A stretch of 64,000 bases of DNA from Bradyrhizobium sp. CCGE-LA001 (GCF_000296215.2 NZ_CP013949.1:186001-250000), one strand, 5' to 3'. Positions 8,829 through 18,192 are shown, counted from the first letter of the stretch. The notes: generated from the letters alone by a model not told the origin. A program made the numbers and translations.

Positions 8829-10133
8829 ATGACAGACTTTTCCCCCCGCGAAATCGTCTCCGAACTCGACCGTTTCATCGTCGGCCAGGCCGATGCCAAG
8901 CGCGCCGTCTCGATCGCGCTGCGCAACCGCTGGCGGCGGCAGCAGCTCACCGGCTCGTTGCGCGAGGAGGTGCTGCCGAAGAACATTTTGATGATCGGCC
9001 CGACCGGCGTCGGCAAGACCGAGATCGCGAGACGGCTCGCCAAGCTCGCGAATGCACCGTTCCTGAAGGTCGAGGCGACCAAGTTCACCGAGGTCGGCTA
9101 TGTCGGCCGCGACGTCGAGCAGATCGTGCGTGATCTCGTCGAGGTCGCGATCGCCCAAGTGCGCGAGCGCAAGCGCAAGGATGTGCAGGCGCGGGCGCAA
9201 CTCGCCGCCGAGGAGCGCGTGCTCGATGCTCTGGTCGGCGCCAATGCCTCGTCAGCGACGCGGGAATCCTTCCGCAAGAAGCTGCGCGCGGGCGAATTGA
9301 ACGACAAGGAGATCGAGATCGAGACGCAATCGTCCGGCGGCGGCATGCCGATGTTCGAGATCCCGGGCATGCCGGGCGCGCAGATGGGCGCGATCTCGAT
9401 CGGTGACATCTTCGGCAAACTCGGGGGCCGCAGCAAGACGCGGCGGCTGACGGTGGAGGGCTCGCACGAGATCCTCGTCAACGAGGAATCCGACAAGCTG
9501 CTCGACACCGAGCAGCTCACGCTGGAGGCGATCAGCGCGGTCGAGAACAACGGCATCGTCTTCCTGGACGAAATCGACAAGATCTGCGCCCGTGACGGCC
9601 GCGTCGGCGGCGACGTCTCCCGCGAGGGCGTGCAGCGCGATCTGTTGCCGCTGATCGAGGGCACGTCGGTCTCGACCAAGCACGGGGCGGTCAAGACCGA
9701 CCACATCCTGTTCATCGCCTCCGGCGCCTTCCACGTCGCAAAACCGTCCGACCTCTTGCCGGAATTGCAGGGCCGCCTGCCGATCCGCGTCGAGCTGCAG
9801 GCGCTGACCCGCGATGACATGCGCCGCATCCTCACCGAGCCCGAGGCCTCGCTGATCAAGCAATATGTCGCGCTGATGCAGACCGAGGGCGTGACGCTCG
9901 ACATCACGGACAGCGCCATCGACGCGCTGGCCGACGTCGCAGTCGCCGTCAATTCCACCGTCGAGAACATCGGCGCGCGGCGGCTCCAGACCGTGATGGA
10001 GCGGGTGCTGGACGAGATCTCCTTCACCGCCCCCGATCGCAACGGCGAGACCGTCCGGGTCGATGCCGAGTTCGTGCAAAAGCACGTCGGCGATCTCGCC
10101 AAGAACGCGGATCTGAGCCGGTTCATTTTGTAA
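8829..10133 (+). CDS. hslU: ATP-dependent protease HslUV, ATPase subunit
   Basis: A 434-residue AAA+ unfoldase that recognises, unfolds and threads substrates into HslV. Walker A GPTGVGKT is at about residues 57-64 and Walker B is in IVFLDEIDK at about 240. The I-domain insertion lies between them (about 110-230). The C-terminal residues DLSRFIL are the tail that docks into HslV. Length and motifs are intact. It starts 49 bp after the UPF0314 gene and is followed by a palindromic repeat. Confidence 0.97.
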   Translation: MTDFSPREIVSELDRFIVGQADAKRAVSIALRNRWRRQQLTGSLREEVLPKNILMIGPTGVGKTEIARRLAKLANAPFLKVEATKFTEVGYVGRDVEQIVRDLVEVAIAQVRERKRKDVQARAQLAAEERVLDALVGANASSATRESFRKKLRAGELNDKEIEIETQSSGGGMPMFEIPGMPGAQMGAISIGDIFGKLGGRSKTRRLTVEGSHEILVNEESDKLLDTEQLTLEAISAVENNGIVFLDEIDKICARDGRVGGDVSREGVQRDLLPLIEGTSVSTKHGAVKTDHILFIASGAFHVAKPSDLLPELQGRLPIRVELQALTRDDMRRILTEPEASLIKQYVALMQTEGVTLDITDSAIDALADVAVAVNSTVENIGARRLQTVMERVLDEISFTAPDRNGETVRVDAEFVQKHVGDLAKNADLSRFIL

Positions 10134-10162
10134 TTCACCAGGGCCGCGCTATTGATGCCGCT

Positions 10163-10302
10163 GTCGTCCCCGCGAACGCGGGGACCCATAACCACCAGCG
10201 GTCTTTGTTGAAACAGATAGCAGCTCCAGCTCTGCCTCACATAACCTCCTGTGGTTATGGGTCCCGGATCGGCGCTCGCGGTGCTCGCTTGTCCGGGACG
10301 AC
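10163..10302. repeat. Long intergenic palindrome, GTCGTCCC...GGGACGAC type
   Basis: A 140-bp element between hslU and the next gene with matching ends: GTCGTCCCCGCG and GGGACCCATAACCAC on the left, GTGGTTATGGGTCCC and TCCGGGACGAC on the right. It can fold into one long imperfect hairpin. Similar ends occur at 39472-39584, so this looks like a dispersed palindromic repeat family. Confidence 0.75.
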
Positions 10303-10334
10303 GGCCGAGTTAGCCGCGAAATCGCGGGAGTCAT

Positions 10335-11459
10335 ATGCCCGCTAATATCTGGCAAAACCCCTGGCGCCTGCTGCTCGCGGTCAATGCCGCCGTCCTCGTC
10401 GGCGTGTTCGTCCACAAGGTCCAGCTGCCGCCTTACGTCCCCTATATCCACCTCGTCGTCGACTACCATTTCGGCTTCATCAAGCGTGCGCTGATCGGAG
10501 CGATCGTCGCCCTGTTCACGAACAAGGTGCCGGTCTGGCTGGTGTTCGCGCTGGGCGGGGCGACGTGGCTCGTGACGCTCAGGCTCTATGCAAAACTGTT
10601 TCTGAAGACGTTCGGCTTCACCGCGGCGACGCTGCCGCTGTTCGTGTTCACCGCGGGCTCACCGTTCTTCCTGAAGAACTTCATGCACACGCTCGGCCAT
10701 TTCGACATTTATGGCTGCGCGCTGGCGATCGTGCTGCTGCTGATGCCGGCGGGCTCGCTGCTGTTCGTGGCAGCGGCGGCGCTGTTCGCGATCATGCTGG
10801 TGCTGATCCACCACATCCATCTCTTGATGTATGTGCCGACCATCATCACCATCGTCGTGATCAGGCATTACCTGACGTGCGGCTGCAACCGCATCAACGT
10901 TGCGTTCGGCATTGTCGCCCTCGTCGCCGTCTCCGCACTGTTCTTCGCGGCCCAGTTCCTGGGGACGATGCCGATCCCCGAGGCGGATTTCGTCGCGTAT
11001 CTGAAGACCCGGATGGTTGATCCTGAGAGAACCGACCTGCTGCAATTCAGCTACATCTGGTACCAGCCGCTGGCGAAGGAGATTGCTGATACCTGGGGAC
11101 GCCTCCCGCACAACATCCTCGGCGTGCCGGTGTTCGCCCTGCTGATCTGGCTGCACACGCCGCTATGGCGCTATCTTGCGCGCCTGATCGGTGCGCTCGC
11201 GAATGAAGCGCACCGACGTCTCGTGATCGCAGCTCTGATCGGCATCAGCCTTGCCTATCTCGTGATGTTCGCGATGGTGTTCGACTATTCGCGCTGGATC
11301 TCGAACTGGGCGGTCTGCATGTTCCTGATCCTGCATGCGGTGAAGATGCTGCCCGCCGCACGGGAAACGCCGCCGATCCCCACCGAAGATCGGACGACGA
11401 ACATCTTCGGCGTGATCATCACACTGATCCCCCGCGTCGGAATCATCCGGCCGTTTTAG
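10335..11459 (+). CDS. Polytopic membrane protein of unknown function
   Basis: A 374-residue protein with an estimated eight or more hydrophobic helices spread from residue 10 to about 345. There is no signal peptide beyond the first helix. A conserved-looking loop (YHFGFIKRALIG at about 45-57) after the first helix and a His-rich helix start (IHHIHLLMYVP at about 157-167) resemble features of bacterial membrane glycosyltransferase or polymerase-like proteins, but I cannot place it in a named family. It is flanked on both sides by palindromic repeats and has no operon partner. Confidence 0.7.
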   Translation: MPANIWQNPWRLLLAVNAAVLVGVFVHKVQLPPYVPYIHLVVDYHFGFIKRALIGAIVALFTNKVPVWLVFALGGATWLVTLRLYAKLFLKTFGFTAATLPLFVFTAGSPFFLKNFMHTLGHFDIYGCALAIVLLLMPAGSLLFVAAAALFAIMLVLIHHIHLLMYVPTIITIVVIRHYLTCGCNRINVAFGIVALVAVSALFFAAQFLGTMPIPEADFVAYLKTRMVDPERTDLLQFSYIWYQPLAKEIADTWGRLPHNILGVPVFALLIWLHTPLWRYLARLIGALANEAHRRLVIAALIGISLAYLVMFAMVFDYSRWISNWAVCMFLILHAVKMLPAARETPPIPTEDRTTNIFGVIITLIPRVGIIRPF

Positions 11460-11470
11460 AAAGGTGCGCC

Positions 11471-11592
11471 CCCTCGCCCGCTTGCGGGAGAGGGTTGGGG
11501 AGAGGGCTTTCTCTGCGATCGAAAACCCCTGAGAGGAGAGAACCCTCACCCACCGCGCTGCGCGCGTCGGCCTCTCCCGCAAGCGGGAGAGG
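11471..11592. repeat. Intergenic palindrome, CTCTCCCGCAAGCGGGAGAGG type
   Basis: Inverted arms (CCCGCTTGCGGGAGAGGG on the left, CCTCTCCCGCAAGCGGGAGAG on the right) around a short centre with GAGGAGAGAACCCTCACCC. It sits between the convergent unknown membrane gene and smr and could double as a bidirectional terminator. It looks like a dispersed repeat seen widely in Bradyrhizobium-type genomes. Confidence 0.7.
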
Positions 11593-11619
11593 CAAGAGAA
11601 AGCCGCTCGCATCGTGACG

Positions 11620-12210
11620 CTAAAATCTCGCCCGCCTGATCCGCACATACAGCGCGCCCTCGCCGCCATGGCCGATCGCGGCTTCCTCGAAGCCGACGAC
11701 AAAGGCGCGGAATTCCGGCAGGCTGAGCCATTCCGGCACCTGGCGGCGGAGCACACCGCTATCGCCACCGCTGCGGCCTTTGCCGGTGATGACGAGCACG
11801 AAGGTCAGGCCGTCGTGATGGGCGCGGTGCAGGAAGCCGGTCAGCGCGCGATGGGCGCGCATCTGGGTCATGCCGTGCAGATCAAGCCGCGCGTCGATCT
11901 CGCTGCGCCCGCGCGACAGTTTTGTCCGCTCGCGCTTGCCGAGCGGCGCCAATGGCGGCATCGCGGGCTTCGTGGCACGCGGCGCCGGTGCGGCAGCCAT
12001 CGGCCGCGGCGATGGCGCGGGTCGCGCGACCGGAGCGATCGTTGCGGGCTCGCTGCGCGGCGGCGCCTGCGCCTTCACCACGCGATGCTTCCGCAGCGGC
12101 TTGACCTGTTTTGCGACGAGCTCCCAAAGCTCGCGCTCGTCCTCGCTCAGCGCACGGCGGCGCGGCGAGGGGCGAGGCTCCAGCACGGGCGGACGAGACG
12201 ATCGCTTCAT
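11620..12210 (-). CDS. Smr/MutS2-type endonuclease domain protein
   Basis: A 196-residue protein with a basic, Pro/Ala-rich, probably disordered N-terminal half (about 1-100) and a C-terminal Smr domain. The domain's LDLHGM motif is at about residue 100 and its ITGKGRSGGDSGVLR loop at about 135-150. Smr domains cut or bind nucleic acids; in other bacteria they act on branched DNA or on mRNA in stalled ribosomes. Its start overlaps the mltA stop by four bases, so it is translated from the timA-mltA-smr transcript. Confidence 0.88.
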   Translation of the reverse strand: MKRSSRPPVLEPRPSPRRRALSEDERELWELVAKQVKPLRKHRVVKAQAPPRSEPATIAPVARPAPSPRPMAAAPAPRATKPAMPPLAPLGKRERTKLSRGRSEIDARLDLHGMTQMRAHRALTGFLHRAHHDGLTFVLVITGKGRSGGDSGVLRRQVPEWLSLPEFRAFVVGFEEAAIGHGGEGALYVRIRRARF

Positions 12211-13781
12211 TGCTGGTCGGATCGACGATTCACGCGCTTGCGCTGTTCGCGGTCGGGCTTGATGCTGGGGCGTGGCTCGGGTAGCGGCACCGGGCTTGCC
12301 ACCGCGACGGCGGCGTCTTTGTCTTGGGCTGCGGCAGGCGGGGCCGCACCAGCCTTGCTCGGTTCAGCCGGCGTCACTGCGGCCGCTGCATTCTTCGGAT
12401 CCTTGACGGACTCGGTTTGCGGAAACAACTTGGCGATCTTCTGCGACGGCCGCGGATCCGGCACCGGCAGCCGCGCAGCCCGGATTGCGGGATCGAGGCT
12501 CTTCGGCACCAGCATCACGAATTGCATGGGATGGCGTAGCCGCCCGGAGACGCGACCGGCCTCCGCGCCGGCGCCGAAAAACAGATCGGCGCGGGCAGGG
12601 CCGATGATGGCCGAGCCGGTGTCCTGCGCGATCATCAGCCGGCGAAACGGCGTCTTGGCCCGTTCGGATTCGATCGGCAGCTCGCCTTCGATAAAAAAAG
12701 GCGTGCCGTAGACATGCAGCGATTTGTCGACCGCGATCGAACGGCCGGCCGTCAGCGGAATGCCCTGCGCGCCCACCGCCTCCTCCTTGTCGGAGAGGTT
12801 GACCTCGCGGAAGAAGATGTAGGCGCGGTTGGCGCGGCGCAACTCCTTGGCACCATCAGGATTCTGCGTCATCCACTCCCTGATCTTCTGCATCGACATC
12901 TCCTCCCGCGGGATGATGCCGCGCTCGATCAGGATGCGACCGACGGCGGTGTAGGGATAACCATTATAGGCGTCATAGTTGAGCCGGACCGAGCTGCCGT
13001 CCTCGAACTTGATCTTCGCCGAGCCCTGGATCTGCGCGAACAACAGATCGGTCGGGTCCTTCAGCCAGGCGATCTCCAGCCCGCGGCCGGCGATCTTGCC
13101 GTCCTCGATCTCGCCGCGGTCGTAATAGGGCACCAGCTTGCGGCGACCGATCTTGCGATAGACCGGGCCCTTGTTCGGCAAGCTGAGCGCGTCCTGCTTG
13201 TAGCCGCGCACGAACAGATTGGACGGACGGCGATAGACCGGAACGTTGTAGATTTCGGTCTGCGTGCGCGATCCCTCCAGAACCGGCTCGTAATAACCGG
13301 TGACGAAACCGTCTGGCTCGCCGAGACGGGAGATGCGCAGCGGCGCAAAATTCTGCTCGAAGAAGCTTTTGGCCTTGGCATCGTCGCTGAGCTCAAGCGC
13401 TTTGGCGAGCCGGCACGGCTCGTTCAGCGACCCTGCCAAAGCCTTCGGCTCGGATATGCCGGTCTGCGCGTTGATCGTCCGGCAGCTCGCGCGGAAGGTC
13501 TTGTAGGCGGCGAGATGATTGTCCTCACTCCAGCCCTTCACGTCCGCCCAGGTCACAGGCAGATATTGCGCGCCGGCAATCTCGAACGGCAAGGGAAGCT
13601 GCGGATAGGGCAAGGCCCGCGCCGGGGCGGCGGGCAAATGCGGGAGATGATGGTGGTGGCTGCGATGATGGCGGCGCGCCGCCTCGGCTCCGAGCGAAAA
13701 CGACGACAGCGCGACGACACCTGCGCAAAGCGCCGCCGCGCTGGTCTTCAGGACAGTCTTAATTCGCGCTTCCGGTGCCAA
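12207..13781 (-). CDS. mltA: Membrane-bound lytic murein transglycosylase A
   Basis: A 524-residue periplasmic enzyme that cleaves peptidoglycan glycan strands to 1,6-anhydro ends. The signal peptide is hydrophobic at about residues 11-30 and is followed by a His-rich stretch. The MltA domain spans about 130-330 and the C-terminal 3D domain carries the catalytic Asp in AQDTGSAIIGPARADLFFG. The end is a Pro/Ala/Lys-rich low-complexity tail of about 100 residues. I see no lipobox cysteine, so membrane anchoring differs from E. coli MltA. The start overlaps timA by 23 bp. Confidence 0.92.
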   Translation of the reverse strand: MAPEARIKTVLKTSAAALCAGVVALSSFSLGAEAARRHHRSHHHHLPHLPAAPARALPYPQLPLPFEIAGAQYLPVTWADVKGWSEDNHLAAYKTFRASCRTINAQTGISEPKALAGSLNEPCRLAKALELSDDAKAKSFFEQNFAPLRISRLGEPDGFVTGYYEPVLEGSRTQTEIYNVPVYRRPSNLFVRGYKQDALSLPNKGPVYRKIGRRKLVPYYDRGEIEDGKIAGRGLEIAWLKDPTDLLFAQIQGSAKIKFEDGSSVRLNYDAYNGYPYTAVGRILIERGIIPREEMSMQKIREWMTQNPDGAKELRRANRAYIFFREVNLSDKEEAVGAQGIPLTAGRSIAVDKSLHVYGTPFFIEGELPIESERAKTPFRRLMIAQDTGSAIIGPARADLFFGAGAEAGRVSGRLRHPMQFVMLVPKSLDPAIRAARLPVPDPRPSQKIAKLFPQTESVKDPKNAAAAVTPAEPSKAGAAPPAAAQDKDAAVAVASPVPLPEPRPSIKPDREQRKRVNRRSDQQ

Positions 13782-14454
13782 CCAGCTTCCAGTTCGGATC
13801 GCGAGAGGAGATGTCGCGGGCGAAAGTCCAGATGTCTGTGATGTCGGCGACGGTGTCGGCGCTGCCGTCGACGATATTGCCGGCCTTATCCCGCGTGGCC
13901 GAGATCATCTGCGAGACGAAGCGCACGGTGAGCTGGGCATTGCGGTCGCGCAGCTCGGCGCCGACGAGCTCGGCCTTGTCGATCGAGACGAAACGCGTCT
14001 CGGTCTTCTGCTCGTTCTTCTCGCGCTCCTTGATCGCGGCGTCGAAGCTCTCATAGACCTCCGACGACAACAGGTCGCGCAGCGCGCGGCGATCGCCATT
14101 GGCGAAGGCAAGCACGATCATCTCATAGGCGCCGCGAGCACCCGAGATGAAATGACGGGGGTCGAAGCTGGAATCCTTCTCGACGATGGCGTCGAGACCC
14201 TGCGCGAGCGGGGTACCAGGCTCGGTTAGCCCCTTCCAGCGGTCGGCGGGCGGGGTCGGCTCAGCCGCCGGCGCCAGCGGGGCTTGGTCAATCACCTTGC
14301 CCGGCATGGTCACGACGTTCTTGTCTTGGGCGCCCTGGAGGGCGTCGCGGTTGAACGGCGGCCGCTCGTTGCCTGTGCGCTGCCCCAGCACGCTGCGCAG
14401 CCGCAGAAAGATAAAGACCGCCAGCGCCAGGAAGATGATAGTGTAGATGTCCAC
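13759..14454 (-). CDS. Tim44/TimA family adaptor protein
   Basis: A 231-residue protein with one N-terminal transmembrane helix (about 3-20), a linker rich in Pro/Ala (about 40-75) and a C-terminal Tim44-like domain from about 80 to the end. The domain has the typical FISGARGAYEMIVLAFANGDRRALR start, shown here only for recognition. Related alphaproteobacterial TimA proteins lie next to secB, as this one does. It is divergent from secB across 407 bp and leads the timA-mltA-smr operon. Confidence 0.88.
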   Translation of the reverse strand: MDIYTIIFLALAVFIFLRLRSVLGQRTGNERPPFNRDALQGAQDKNVVTMPGKVIDQAPLAPAAEPTPPADRWKGLTEPGTPLAQGLDAIVEKDSSFDPRHFISGARGAYEMIVLAFANGDRRALRDLLSSEVYESFDAAIKEREKNEQKTETRFVSIDKAELVGAELRDRNAQLTVRFVSQMISATRDKAGNIVDGSADTVADITDIWTFARDISSRDPNWKLVGTGSAN

Positions 14455-14861
14455 GTCGAATTCGCTTTCTGGTCTTTGCTCTGGGTCTTCAGGTCGTTGC
14501 CGGGAAAATCAATCCGGCCAGTCAACCGTTCCATACGAGAACGGCAAGTCTACATCACCATTTAGGTCCGCGCGTCTGGTCCGTGGGATGTAGGCACGAA
14601 ATCTCGCCCGGCCAATGGCGCCTTTTGGCACAGCGCGGAGTGTAGCGCGTTTTATGCTTAAGGGGAAACCCGATCCTGCCAGGAAATCGCGCATCTTCAA
14701 TCGTTTAAGGCGCGATTTCGGCAAAAGGCCGGGTTGAACGTCATAGTTGCAGGCGCGGCCTGGATAGGGCTACCGGAGCCGTTCGTCCTTGTGGAACGAG
14801 GCGGCCCTATGTTAGCCAACCGCCGCGAAATTCAGCCCAAATCGGGTAAGGAGAGACTTTC
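14455..14861. other. Gene-free divergent promoter region between timA and secB
   Basis: These 407 bp must hold the promoters for timA (leftward) and secB (rightward). The only open frame is a 71-codon minus-strand one with no ribosome-binding site or recognisable product, which I do not accept. An AAGGAGAG ribosome-binding sequence precedes secB. I saw no riboswitch or strong palindrome. The fxsA gene often found here in relatives is absent. Confidence 0.6.
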
Positions 14862-15347
14862 ATGACCAACGGTAACGGCACCCCTCCCGAGGCGGCCCAG
14901 GCTCCCCAGCTCAACGTGCTGGCGCAATATACCAAGGACCTCTCGTTCGAAAATCCGAACGCGCCGAGCTCACTCCAGCAGCAGAGCCAGCCACCCCAGA
15001 TCAACATCCAGATCAATGTCAGCGCCAACAACCTCAGCGAACAGGAGTTCGAGGTGACGTTGTCGGTCGAAGGCAAGGCCGAGGCCGCGGGCAAGGTGAT
15101 GTTCTCGTTCGAGCTCGCCTATGCCGGCGTATTCCGGATTGCCAATGTACCGCAGGAGAATCTGCATCCGCTGGTCATGATCGAGTGCCCGCGCCTGCTG
15201 TTCCCGTTCGCCCGCGAAATCATTGCGACCGCCGTCCGCGACGGCGGGTTCCCGCCGCTGATGCTCGACCCCGTCGACTTCGTTGGTCTGTATCGCCAGA
15301 ACATGGAGCGGCAAATGGCCGCTCAGGGCCAAGCCGGTCAGGCCTGA
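14862..15347 (+). CDS. secB: Protein-export chaperone SecB
   Basis: A 161-residue tetrameric cytosolic chaperone that keeps presecretory proteins unfolded and hands them to SecA. Conserved segments include YTKDLSFENP near residue 30 and CPRLLFPFAREII near residue 110. The C-terminus after FVGLYRQN is short and Gln/Ala-rich. The strong AAGGAGAG site supports this ATG. Its last ten bases overlap the stop region of dnaQ on the other strand. Confidence 0.96.
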   Translation: MTNGNGTPPEAAQAPQLNVLAQYTKDLSFENPNAPSSLQQQSQPPQINIQINVSANNLSEQEFEVTLSVEGKAEAAGKVMFSFELAYAGVFRIANVPQENLHPLVMIECPRLLFPFAREIIATAVRDGGFPPLMLDPVDFVGLYRQNMERQMAAQGQAGQA

Positions 15348-16066
15348 CCGGCCGCCACGGCAGCTGGAACGGGAGCAGGAAGGTACTCGTTCCAGATCGC
15401 CTTGTCGCCGAGCGTTGCGATGAAGGCTCGATGGGCCTCGCGCTCGGCATCGGAAATCCGCGGCGCGAGCGGCACCAGGCGCTGCCGCCGCGGCGCTTCG
15501 CCGACGCTATTGACGCGGATCTCCTCGTTTTCCGAGGCCAGCAGCAGCTGCGACTGCCGCGCTCCGACCAGATCGACGTAGACCTCGGCCAGAAGCTCGG
15601 CGTCGAGCAATGCACCGTGCTTGGTGCGGTGTGAATTGTCGATCGAATAGCGCGAGCAGAGATCGTCGAGCCGGTTCGACACGCCGGGATGCTTGCGCCG
15701 GGCCAGCAGCAGCGTATCGACCAGCCGTTCGCGCGGGATCGCCGCGCGCTGGATGCGGTCGAGCTCGGCATTGATGAAGCTGATGTCGAAGGAGGCGTTG
15801 TGGATCACCAGCGGCGCATCGCCGATGAATTCCAGGAAGGCGTCGACCACCTCGTGGAACAGCGGCTTGGTCGACAGGAATTCGGCCGACAGCCCGTGCA
15901 CCGCAAAGGCCTCCGCCGGCATGTCCCGCTCGGGGTTGATATAGACGTGATAGGTCTGACCCGTCGGCATGCGGTTGTACATCTCGACACAGCCGATTTC
16001 GACCAGGCGATCGCCGCGAAGCGGGTCGAGGCCGGTGGTTTCGGTGTCGAGGACGATTTCACGCAT
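15338..16066 (-). CDS. dnaQ: DNA polymerase III epsilon subunit
   Basis: A 242-residue 3'-5' proofreading exonuclease of the replicative polymerase. ExoI (LDTETTGLD), ExoII (HNASFDISFINAE) and ExoIII (HGALLDAELLAEVY) motifs are all present, so the DEDDh active site is complete. The C-terminal tail binds the alpha subunit. It belongs to the minus-strand block ppsR-maf-coaE-dnaQ. Confidence 0.96.
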   Translation of the reverse strand: MREIVLDTETTGLDPLRGDRLVEIGCVEMYNRMPTGQTYHVYINPERDMPAEAFAVHGLSAEFLSTKPLFHEVVDAFLEFIGDAPLVIHNASFDISFINAELDRIQRAAIPRERLVDTLLLARRKHPGVSNRLDDLCSRYSIDNSHRTKHGALLDAELLAEVYVDLVGARQSQLLLASENEEIRVNSVGEAPRRQRLVPLAPRISDAEREAHRAFIATLGDKAIWNEYLPAPVPAAVAAGQA

Positions 16067-16112
16067 GATCTACGAAGCCGTGTGATCTCAGAAGCCGTGT
16101 GCACGCGGCGAA

Positions 16113-16712
16113 TCAGGCCCGCCGCTGCGGCATCTTAACGACCTCGGCCAGGATGTGCTTGATTTGCGCACGCACCGGCTCGAGCCCGTGTGAGGTATCC
16201 ACCACGAAATCCGCCCGCTTGCGCTTTTCGGCGTCCGGCATCTGCTTGGCGATGATGGCGTCGAGCTTCGCCTCGTCCATCGTGCCGCGCGCCAAGACCC
16301 GCTCACGCTGAAGCTCCGGCGACGTCGAGACCACGACCACGGCATCGACGCGTTTCTCGCCGCCGGTCTCGAACAGCAGCGGAATATCCAGCACCACGAC
16401 CGGCGCCTTGGCGGCTTCCGCATCGGCGAAGAATTTTTGCCGGGACGCGCCGAGCATCGGATGGACGATCTGCTCCAGCTGCTTGATCGCGGCCTGATCG
16501 TGCACGACGCGCGCCGACAGCTTTGCCCGGTCGACCTTGCCGTTCGCAGTGGTGCCGGGGAACGCCGCCTCGATCGCCGGCGCCGCTTCACCCTCATACA
16601 ATTGATGGACGGAGGCATCGGCGTCGTAGACGGGCACGCCGGCCTCCGCGAACAATTTCGCGGTGGTGGATTTGCCCATCCCGATCGAGCCGGTCAGTCC
16701 GAGGATCCGCAT
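16113..16712 (-). CDS. coaE: Dephospho-CoA kinase
   Basis: A 199-residue P-loop kinase making CoA from dephospho-CoA. Walker A is GSIGMGKST at about residues 8-16 and the conserved DAD follows at about 31-33. I chose the ATG at 16712 (MRILGLTG); the frame extends nine codons further, to 16739, where it would overlap the end of maf. The commonly intervening aroE is missing between maf and coaE. Confidence 0.96.
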   Translation of the reverse strand: MRILGLTGSIGMGKSTTAKLFAEAGVPVYDADASVHQLYEGEAAPAIEAAFPGTTANGKVDRAKLSARVVHDQAAIKQLEQIVHPMLGASRQKFFADAEAAKAPVVVLDIPLLFETGGEKRVDAVVVVSTSPELQRERVLARGTMDEAKLDAIIAKQMPDAEKRKRADFVVDTSHGLEPVRAQIKHILAEVVKMPQRRA

Positions 16713-16735
16713 CAAAGCCCAGCCATCTCTGTCCT

Positions 16736-17344
16736 TCACACCGCAACTAGCCGCTCGCGGCGCAGGAATACAAGCAGCGGCAGCAGCGGCAGGCCGAGAA
16801 CGGTGAAATGATCGCCTTCGATGCGTTCGAACAAATGGATGCCGAGACCCTCGAGCTGATAGGCGCCGACACTGGTCGTGACCACGTCGCCCGCTGCGTC
16901 GAGATAGGCCGACAGCTCCGCTTCGGACATCTGCCGCATGGTCATACGGGCGATCGAAACATCTTCGAAGACAATCTTGCCGTCATGCGCGATCGCCACC
17001 GCCGAATTCAGCTCGTGGCTGTTTCCGGCGAGATCGCGCAGCTGCGCCAGTGCCTGCGCACGGCCTGCAGGCTTGTTGAGGAGGCGGTCACCAAGCGCCA
17101 GCGTCTGGTCGGCACCGATCACATAGCTACCGGGATGATGCGCCGAGACGGCTCTGGCTTTCTCACGCGCCAGCAGCAAGCCGATCTCGCGCGGGTTCGA
17201 AAGCTTCGATGCGGCCTGAATGCCGCGCTCGTCGATGTCGGCCGTAATTGCCTTGAATTCGAGCCCGGCATTCGCCAGCAGCATCTTCCGCGCGCTGCTC
17301 TGCGAGGCCAGGATCAACGGAAACTTGCCGCGCCAGAGACCCAT
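16736..17344 (-). CDS. maf: Maf-like nucleoside triphosphate pyrophosphatase
   Basis: A 202-residue house-cleaning NTP pyrophosphatase of the Maf family. The N-terminal ILASQSSARK motif and the IGADQTL and GAYQLEG segments are intact. The ATG at 17344 begins eight bases after the ppsR stop. Members of the YceF-type branch hydrolyse modified pyrimidine or 7-methyl-GTP nucleotides; I cannot assign the exact subclass with certainty. Confidence 0.92.
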   Translation of the reverse strand: MGLWRGKFPLILASQSSARKMLLANAGLEFKAITADIDERGIQAASKLSNPREIGLLLAREKARAVSAHHPGSYVIGADQTLALGDRLLNKPAGRAQALAQLRDLAGNSHELNSAVAIAHDGKIVFEDVSIARMTMRQMSEAELSAYLDAAGDVVTTSVGAYQLEGLGIHLFERIEGDHFTVLGLPLLPLLVFLRRERLVAV

Positions 17345-17352
17345 CGCCGCAA

Positions 17353-18192
17353 CTACTCGGAGGGCCGGTTGCGCTGGCGGTCGCTGTAGAGCTTCATGAT
17401 CGCCGCCGCGGTTTCCTCGATCGAGCGGCGCGTAACGTCGAGCAACGGCCAATCATGCTTGGCGCTCAGCTTGCGCGCGAACGCGACCTCCTCGGTAACC
17501 GACTGCTTGTCGATATAGCTGTCGCTGCCGGAATCGGCGCCCATGGAGAGCAGGCGGTTCTGTCGAATCTGGATCAGCCGTTCCGGCGTCGCATGCAGGC
17601 TGACGACAAGCGGCCGCGTTAGCGTCTCCAGCTGCGAGGGCACCGGAATGCCCGGAACCAGCGGCACATTCGCAGTGCGGATGCCGCGATTGGCGAGGTA
17701 GATCGACGTCGGTGTCTTCGACGTGCGCGACACGCCCACCAGCACGACATCGGCCTCGTCGAGGCCTTCGACATGCTGGCCGTCGTCGTGGATCATCGTG
17801 TAGTTCAGCGCATCGATGCGCTTGAAATATTCCGCATTGAGCACGTGCTGGGCGCCGACGCGCCCGGTGGTTGCCGCACCGAGATAAGCTTCGAACAGCT
17901 GCATCACCGGGCCGATGATCGACAGGCTCGGGACGTTGATCTCCTTGCACTTGTTCTCGAGCCTGGAAACCAGATCCTTCTCCAGCAGCGTGAACAGCAC
18001 GATTCCCGGCGCCTCCTCGATCTCGTCGAGCACGCGGTCGAGCTGCTTCTGGCTACGCACCAGCGGATAGACGTGCTCGACCGGGGTCACGTTGGCGTAT
18101 TGGGCCGCGACCGCCCGCGCCACGGTGATCAGCGTCTCACCGGTGGAGTCGGAAACGAGGTGCAGGTGGAAGTAATTGTTCGAGCTCGGCAC
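17353..18192 (-). CDS. ppsR: Pyruvate phosphate dikinase / PEP synthase regulatory protein
   Basis: A 279-residue bifunctional serine/threonine kinase-phosphorylase of the DUF299 family that switches pyruvate phosphate dikinase (or PEP synthase) off and on by ADP-dependent phosphorylation. The P-loop-like GVSRTSKTPTS at about residues 153-163 is the family signature. The start is a GTG at 18192. It leads the leftward block and borders the candidate origin; in Sinorhizobium meliloti its orthologue is, as I recall, the gene next to oriC. Confidence 0.93.
   Translation of the reverse strand: MPSSNNYFHLHLVSDSTGETLITVARAVAAQYANVTPVEHVYPLVRSQKQLDRVLDEIEEAPGIVLFTLLEKDLVSRLENKCKEINVPSLSIIGPVMQLFEAYLGAATTGRVGAQHVLNAEYFKRIDALNYTMIHDDGQHVEGLDEADVVLVGVSRTSKTPTSIYLANRGIRTANVPLVPGIPVPSQLETLTRPLVVSLHATPERLIQIRQNRLLSMGADSGSDSYIDKQSVTEEVAFARKLSAKHDWPLLDVTRRSIEETAAAIMKLYSDRQRNRPSE

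Noticed and set aside
14509..14724. 71-codon open frame on the minus strand between timA and secB
   Set aside because: No ribosome-binding site or recognisable product, and it lies in the divergent promoter region of timA and secB.
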